Shown piece by piece: positions 59,958 through 64,000 of a stretch of DNA of 64,000 bases. Position numbers and translations under genes: made by a program. The notes beneath the pieces are model-generated. The model was not told the DNA's origin. It ran no database searches and saw only the letters and a program-made list of their open reading frames with translations. The DNA comes from Actinokineospora pegani (GTDB lineage: Bacteria; Actinomycetota; Actinomycetes; Mycobacteriales; Pseudonocardiaceae). The DNA is taken from positions 85,705-149,704 of the forward strand of contig NZ_WHOL01000065.1 of the NCBI RefSeq assembly GCF_009745975.1, written 5' to 3'. The number at the start of each line of letters is the position of its first letter. Within the stretch, counting starts at the first letter, position 1.

Positions 59958-60014
59958 GACTCGCAAAACCACGTCTCGAACCAAAACCCGACCTCCCATG
60001 GTACGGGCCAGGGG

Positions 60015-60707
60015 TCAGACGGCCACGCCGTGGGCGCGCACCGCGCGCAGCAGCGAGTCCGGCCGGGTCTCGGTGGGCAGCGGCTTGACCAGTTCGAAGG
60101 CGCACCCGATGGCGGTCGCCGCCCCGTCGGCCTCGGCGCTGTCGCCGATCATCAGCGCCTCCGCGGGCTCGACGCCGAGCCGCTCGCAGGCCAGCTCGAA
60201 GATCTTCGGGTCCGGCTTGACCAGGCCCTCGGCGTAGGAGAGCACGAACTCGTCGACGTGCTCGGCGATGCCGTGCGCGGCGAAGGTCGGCCGCAGGTCC
60301 CAGGGGATGTTGCTCAGCACCGCGACCTTGATCCCGGCCTCGTCCAGTCCGCGCAGCACGTCGGCGGTGTCCGGGAACGGGACCCAGGACTCCGGGTCGA
60401 GCATGCGGTCGTAGAGCTTGCCGGGGACGTCGGCGGCCAGGCCGAGGTCGGGCGAGCCCAGGGACGCCTCGTAGGCCGCCCGGTGCACCGCCGGGTCCAG
60501 GTCCCGGCGGTGCCAGTCCTCGTGCAGCTCGGCGGGCAGGTGCGCCGGGGTGCCGGTGGGGATGGTCATGAGCGCGAACAGCTCGACCACCCGCTCCGGG
60601 CTGATCGGCTCACCGTCGGCCGTGGAGTAGGAGTGCAAGGGCGAGGCGCCCGGTTCCAGTCGGAACAGGGTGCCGGAGAAGTCCAGGAGGACGCCGCGAA
60701 GAGCCAC
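60015..60707 (-). CDS. HAD-superfamily protein with altered first motif
   Basis: 230 residues from the GTG at 60707; a TTG at 60716 is an alternative. HAD layout: motif I LLDFSGTLF, motif II VLSNIPWDL, motif III Lys in LVKPDPKIFE, motif IV MIGDSAEAD. The second Asp of the usual DxDGT is Ser (DFSGT), which removes the acid/base residue needed for phosphatase action; haloacid dehalogenase-like or sugar-phosphate enzymes vary here. The reaction is thus uncertain. It is separated by 17 bases from the PPOX gene upstream and is probably co-transcribed with it. Confidence 0.82.
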   Translation of the reverse strand: MALRGVLLDFSGTLFRLEPGASPLHSYSTADGEPISPERVVELFALMTIPTGTPAHLPAELHEDWHRRDLDPAVHRAAYEASLGSPDLGLAADVPGKLYDRMLDPESWVPFPDTADVLRGLDEAGIKVAVLSNIPWDLRPTFAAHGIAEHVDEFVLSYAEGLVKPDPKIFELACERLGVEPAEALMIGDSAEADGAATAIGCAFELVKPLPTETRPDSLLRAVRAHGVAV

Positions 60708-60724
60708 GGTGTCCAAGGTAGGTC

Positions 60725-61117
60725 TCAGGCCGAGTTGCCCGTCACCCGCTCGGGTGTGAGTCGAACCACGACGCGCACGGTGCCCTCGGGCTCCTCCGGG
60801 TAGGCCTCGCCGCGGTAGAGCTGGGAGAGCTCGTCGATCAGCTCCCGGCCGCCCTCCTCGGTGATCGTCACCGAGCCGCGCATCTCGAAGTAGCTGTAGG
60901 GGTTCTCCCGGTCGTACGCGGTGAGGCTGACCCGCGCGTCGCGCTCAATGTTCTTCGTCTTCTTCCGACCGCGCACGGTCGAGAGCAGGATGTCGTCGCC
61001 GTCGCGCTTGGCCCACAGCACGGAGGTCTGCGGGGAGCCGTCGGCGTTGACGGTGGCCAGGACGACGTAGTTGTGGTCGTCGATGATCTTCTTCGCGGCG
61101 TCGGAGAGGTGTGCCAT
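60725..61117 (-). CDS. PPOX-fold (pyridoxamine oxidase-like) F420/FMN-binding protein
   Basis: 130 residues. Split beta-barrel of the Rv1155 type: NYVVLATVNADGSPQTSVLWAKRDGDDILLST, RKKTKNIERDARVSLTAYDRENPY and YFEMRGSVTITEEGG. Members bind F420 or FMN and reduce various substrates in actinobacteria. The substrate is unknown. Together with the HAD gene it sits between rlmB and ispF, where M. tuberculosis has cysS. Confidence 0.83.
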   Translation of the reverse strand: MAHLSDAAKKIIDDHNYVVLATVNADGSPQTSVLWAKRDGDDILLSTVRGRKKTKNIERDARVSLTAYDRENPYSYFEMRGSVTITEEGGRELIDELSQLYRGEAYPEEPEGTVRVVVRLTPERVTGNSA

Positions 61118-61159
61118 GCGTCGGAAGGTAGCCGGGTCCGGGCGCTCGCGCGCGGGATG

Positions 61160-61627
61160 TCAGCCCTGTGGGACGAGCAGCGCGGTGGCCACCGCGGCGA
61201 TGCCCTCGCCCCGCCCGGTGAGCCCCAGCCCGTCCGTCGTCGTGCCGGACACCGAGACGGGCCCGCCGACGGCCTCGGACAGCGCCGCCTGCGCCTCCGC
61301 CCGCCGCTTGCCGATCTTGGGCGCGTTGCCGATGACCTGCACCGCGGCGTTGCCGACCCGCAGCCCCTCGGCCTCGACCAGCCTGCGCACCTCGCCGAGC
61401 AGCCGCGCCCCGGACGCGCCAGCCCACTTCGGGTCGCCGGTGCCGAACACCGCGCCGAGGTCGCCCAGGCCCGCGGCCGAGAGCAGCGCGTCGCACAGCG
61501 CGTGCGCGGCGACGTCGCCGTCGGAGTGGCCCGCGCAGCCGTCGTCGCCCGGCCACAGCAGCCCGGCCACCCAGCACTCGCGGCCCGCCTCGACGGGGTG
61601 GACGTCGGTGCCGATCCCGACCCTCAC
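61160..61627 (-). CDS. ispF: 2-C-methyl-D-erythritol 2,4-cyclodiphosphate synthase
   Basis: 155 residues, GTG start overlapping the ispD stop. Fifth enzyme of the MEP isoprenoid pathway. Metal ligands in [12 protein letters not shown] (Asp, His) and the conserved [34 protein letters not shown] near the end. Trimer in the cytoplasm. The ispD-ispF order matches Rv3582c-Rv3581c. Confidence 0.95.
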   Translation of the reverse strand: MRVGIGTDVHPVEAGRECWVAGLLWPGDDGCAGHSDGDVAAHALCDALLSAAGLGDLGAVFGTGDPKWAGASGARLLGEVRRLVEAEGLRVGNAAVQVIGNAPKIGKRRAEAQAALSEAVGGPVSVSGTTTDGLGLTGRGEGIAAVATALLVPQG

Positions 61628-62310
61628 GCGCTTCCTCCTGCCAGGACGGCCTCGGCGATCGCGAGGTCGAACGGGGTCGTGACCTTCATCGCGTGCGCGT
61701 GGCCCGGCACCGCCAGCACGGGCACGCCCAGCTTCTCCACCAGGCCCGCGTCATCGGTGGCCGAGTCGCCTGCCCCGGCGTAGGCGCGGCGCAGCGTGTC
61801 CACCTCGAAGCCCTGCGGGGTCTGCACCACGCGCAGCGCGGCCCGGTCAGGAGTGTCCTGCACCACCTCGTGGGCATCGACGCGCTTGACCGTGTCCGCC
61901 ATCGGGAGCACGGGGATCACCGCGGGAGCGCCGCGCAGGACGGCTTCGACCACGGAGTCGATCACGAGCGGCGGGGTGAACGCGCGCGCCGCGTCGTGCA
62001 CCAGCACCACCCGGATGTCGGGGTGGGCGGCCAACGCGTGCGCCAGCGCCAGCCGAACCGACGCCGTGCGATCCGCCCCGCCCGCGACGACCTCGGCGGG
62101 CAGGTCGTTCGCGGCGAGCAGGGCGCGGGTCGACCCGACCTCGGCGGGCGGCGCCGCGACGACGACATGCCGCACGCGGCCCGCACTGAGCAGGCCGCGC
62201 ACGGCATGGACGAGCAGTGGCACCCCCCGGACCGGGACCAGGGCCTTCGGCACGCCGAGACCGAGGCGTTCACCTCGACCCGCGGCGGGCACGAGCGCGA
62301 CCGTGCTCAC
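61624..62310 (-). CDS. ispD: 2-C-methyl-D-erythritol 4-phosphate cytidylyltransferase
   Basis: 228 residues. Third step of the MEP pathway: CTP-dependent activation of MEP. Motifs: [58 protein letters not shown] and [18 protein letters not shown]. Stop overlaps the ispF start by four bases. An 80-base gap without obvious terminator separates it from carD upstream, so carD-ispD-ispF read-through is likely. Confidence 0.95.
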   Translation of the reverse strand: MSTVALVPAAGRGERLGLGVPKALVPVRGVPLLVHAVRGLLSAGRVRHVVVAAPPAEVGSTRALLAANDLPAEVVAGGADRTASVRLALAHALAAHPDIRVVLVHDAARAFTPPLVIDSVVEAVLRGAPAVIPVLPMADTVKRVDAHEVVQDTPDRAALRVVQTPQGFEVDTLRRAYAGAGDSATDDAGLVEKLGVPVLAVPGHAHAMKVTTPFDLAIAEAVLAGGSA

Positions 62311-62390
62311 CGGAACTTCTTCCCCTGGGGTGTCATGAGCGCCTCGCTCGCGGAGCGGGGCACCCGGTTGTGCTTGTCGATCGGTCGGGG

Positions 62391-62882
62391 TCAGACCGTC
62401 GCGGTGGACAGGACCTCGTCCAGCAGGACCTCGGCCTTGTCCTCGTCGGTGCCCTCGGCCAGCGCCAGCTCGCTGACCAGTATCTGCCGGGCCTTGGCCA
62501 GCATGCGCTTCTCGCCCGCGGACAGGCCGCGGTCCTTCTCCCGCCGCCAGAGGTCTCGCACCACTTCGGCCACCTTGTTCACGTCGCCGGAGGCGAGCTT
62601 CTCGAGGTTGGCCTTGTACCGACGCGACCAGTTGGTCGGCTCTTCGGTGTGCGGCGCGCGCAGGACATCGAAAACGCGGTTGAGGCCCTCTTGGCCGACG
62701 ACATCCCGCACGCCCACGATCTCGGCGTTGTCTGCGGGGACGCGAACCGTGAGGTCACCCTGGGCGACCTTGAGGACGAGGTACTTCTTCTCCTCGCCCT
62801 TGATCACGCGGGTCTCGATCGCTTCGATGAGTGCGGCACCGTGGTGCGGGTAGACGACGGTCTCTCCGACCTTGAAAACCAT
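62391..62882 (-). CDS. carD: CarD-family transcription regulator
   Basis: 163 residues. RNA polymerase-binding factor that stabilises open complexes at promoters, including rRNA promoters. N-terminal Tudor-like RNAP-interacting domain ([21 protein letters not shown]), then a helical DNA-binding domain with [30 protein letters not shown]; the conserved Trp of the latter lies in DLWRRE or NWSRR. Likely promoter: -10 TAAGAT at 62915-62910, about 28 bases before the ATG. Divergent from lpqE as in M. tuberculosis (Rv3583c/Rv3584). Confidence 0.96.
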   Translation of the reverse strand: MVFKVGETVVYPHHGAALIEAIETRVIKGEEKKYLVLKVAQGDLTVRVPADNAEIVGVRDVVGQEGLNRVFDVLRAPHTEEPTNWSRRYKANLEKLASGDVNKVAEVVRDLWRREKDRGLSAGEKRMLAKARQILVSELALAEGTDEDKAEVLLDEVLSTATV

Positions 62883-63182
62883 GTGTCCTCTGCCCCTTTC
62901 GCTGACTCCATCTTAACACGGGTCAGGCGTGCCCGGTGACTGACCTGCGAACTGTCTGCGCAGGTCAAGGGCCAAATGGGGGAGGTGTGCGGGGTTGACA
63001 AACACCCGCTGTGCGTACTCAGGCCCCGCGTGGGCGACATTCCGAGCACGCCAGGATGATCCACAGTGGACGGCCTGGGAACGGCGCGGCCTACGCGCTA
63101 TGGCAGACCACACGCGGTCCCGGCCGGTCGTCCCGGCTAGGCTCCAACCCGGCATTGTCAGCACCGGACGCGGGAGTCCTTC
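62883..63182. promoter_or_regulatory. 300-bp divergent region carD/lpqE: no gene seen
   Basis: On the minus strand a -10 TAAGAT (62915-62910) fits a carD promoter. On the plus strand TTGACA (62995-63000) with TACTCA 15 bases later is a weak candidate for lpqE, but 160 bases from its start. No other structure was recognised. Confidence 0.45.
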
Positions 63183-63842
63183 GTGAGTCGTGCACAGCAG
63201 AACCTGGTCGGTCGGCTGCGCCTGGCACCGGCCGCCGTCGGCCTGGCGGCGGCGTTGGCGCTGGTCGGGTGCTCAGCGGGCCAGATCACCCAGACCGACT
63301 CCCAGCTCCCCGCCGTCAACGGCACGCAGGCCACCCAGGGCGACATCGCGCTGCGCGACGTCAAGTTCGCCTACCCCGAGAGCGGCTCGTACGCCCAGGG
63401 CGCCGACGCGCCGATGATCCTGTCGATCGTGAACGCGGGCAGCACCGCGGACACCCTCACCTCGGTCACCAGCCCGGTCGCGGGCGAGGTCACGGTCACC
63501 GGCTCGGGCGAGGTGCCCGGCGGCTTCCGCGTCGCCGTGGGCACCCCGGGCGCCGAGGTCGGCTCCGCCGCCTCCGAGACCTCGGCGCCGTCGTCGAGCG
63601 CGACCGCGGGCGCCCCGTCGTCCACCGCGACGCCGCCCCCGAACACGCCCGCGGCGGTCAACCGCCTCGGTTCGATGCAGATCGAGCTCAAGGCCGTGAA
63701 CACCGAGCTGTTCCCGGGCAAGACCTTCCCGGTGACCTTCGTGTTCGCCCAGGCGGGCCCGATCACCGTCGAGGTGCCCATCGCGGCGCCGAGCGACCCC
63801 CGCCCGGAAGCCGAGCACGACCACGGCGAGGGCGGTCACTGA
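63183..63842 (+). CDS. lpqE: LpqE-like lipoprotein with PCu(A)C-like fold
   Basis: 219 residues from the GTG at 63183 with GGGAG upstream. Signal peptide and lipobox ALALVGCSAG. The mature part resembles the copper chaperone PCu(A)C fold (PMILSIVNAGSTADTLTSVTSPVAGEVTV) but has no H(M)-x10-M-x21-HxM copper site; a Ser/Thr/Pro-rich insert splits the domain, and the C-terminus has HDHGEGGH, which could bind metal. Positional counterpart of Rv3584. Metal binding is possible but unproven. Confidence 0.85.
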   Translation: MSRAQQNLVGRLRLAPAAVGLAAALALVGCSAGQITQTDSQLPAVNGTQATQGDIALRDVKFAYPESGSYAQGADAPMILSIVNAGSTADTLTSVTSPVAGEVTVTGSGEVPGGFRVAVGTPGAEVGSAASETSAPSSSATAGAPSSTATPPPNTPAAVNRLGSMQIELKAVNTELFPGKTFPVTFVFAQAGPITVEVPIAAPSDPRPEAEHDHGEGGH

Positions 63843-63846
63843 GTCC

Positions 63847-64000
63847 ATCTCTCCCGCCACCCGCCCCCTCGTCCCCGCCCGGCATCGTTCCCGGCTCGGG
63901 TGGGCGGGTGCCGGTGCGGAGTGGGCTGAGTGCTCGAGCTTGATCTCTCCCGCCACCCGCCCCCTCGTCCCCGCCCGGCATCGTTCCCGGCTCGGGTGGG
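63847..64000 (+). repeat. Direct 58-bp repeat (dispersed family, copies 2 and 3)
   Basis: Bases 63847-63904 and 63943-64000 are identical over 58 bp, separated by 38 bp; the second copy runs to the window edge and may continue. Copy 1 of the family is at 47123-47168 in the opposite orientation. The copies lie just downstream of stop codons and are not typical terminators. CCCGGCTCGGG inside forms a small hairpin. Confidence 0.85.

Noticed and set aside
63847..64000. Terminator role for the 58-bp repeats
   Set aside because: No long stem followed by a T-tract; only a small CCCG/CGGG hairpin is present.

Overview
The window is a GC-rich actinobacterial chromosome segment. GTG starts are frequent, and many genes overlap by four bases (ATGA/GTGA). 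Gene order from ppa and dacB through tilS-hpt-ftsH-folEPBK, panC-panD-coaX, lysS, lsr2, clpC, mhuD, mutY, canB, rlmB, ispF-ispD, carD and lpqE follows the Mycobacterium tuberculosis Rv3628 to Rv3579 neighbourhood, with insertions and rearrangements. No mycolic-acid genes are seen. An SARP/AfsR-type regulator, F420-type enzymes and a metal-ABC operon point to a Pseudonocardiaceae-like actinomycete (Actinokineospora/Saccharothrix type). The family assignment is inference.

Layout. 1-9.9 kb: a membrane Ser/Thr kinase cut by the window edge and a coupled exported protein, a surface protein, an F420-type oxidoreductase, a gamma-carbonic anhydrase, a hotdog protein, glyA behind a ZTP riboswitch, a MarR/DHA2 efflux pair and an SMI1/KNR4 protein. 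9.9-34.7 kb: the conserved core with pyrophosphatase, PBP4-type DacB, tRNA-Ile lysidine synthetase, Hpt, FtsH, four folate genes, small membrane proteins, a PrsW-type protease, pantothenate/CoA genes, LysS, Lsr2, an IdeR-box-controlled FhuF-like reductase and ClpC. 34.8-49.7 kb: MhuD, an in-frame neighbouring sirtuin, an endonuclease/phosphatase protein, a DrrAB-type ABC exporter, a 1064-residue SARP regulator, an M1 peptidase lipoprotein, a hydrolase, a 2H phosphoesterase, a Tat-exported amidase, MutY, a beta-carbonic anhydrase, an Rv3587c-like protein and a LacI regulator. 49.8-52.5 kb: znuACB with a probable Zur operator.

52.5-53.9 kb holds the most unusual material. A two-gene operon encodes a ribbon-helix-helix/RAMA-like protein and a protein with the HEPN RNase motif RNxxxH. 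On the same strand, just after the stop codon, lies a short RNA-like element whose T-arm, acceptor hairpin, D-arm and anticodon stem are in circularly permuted tRNA order. This could be a toxin-antitoxin or defence module with a tRNA mimic, but that is inference.

53.9-64 kb: two tandem DUF445 proteins, an FG-GAP-like secreted protein, an MBOAT acyltransferase, RlmB, a MITE-like element with a long internal hairpin where M. tuberculosis has cysS nearby, a HAD protein, a PPOX-fold protein, ispF-ispD, carD and lpqE. A dispersed repeat of about 46-58 bp occurs once after canB and twice in tandem after lpqE.
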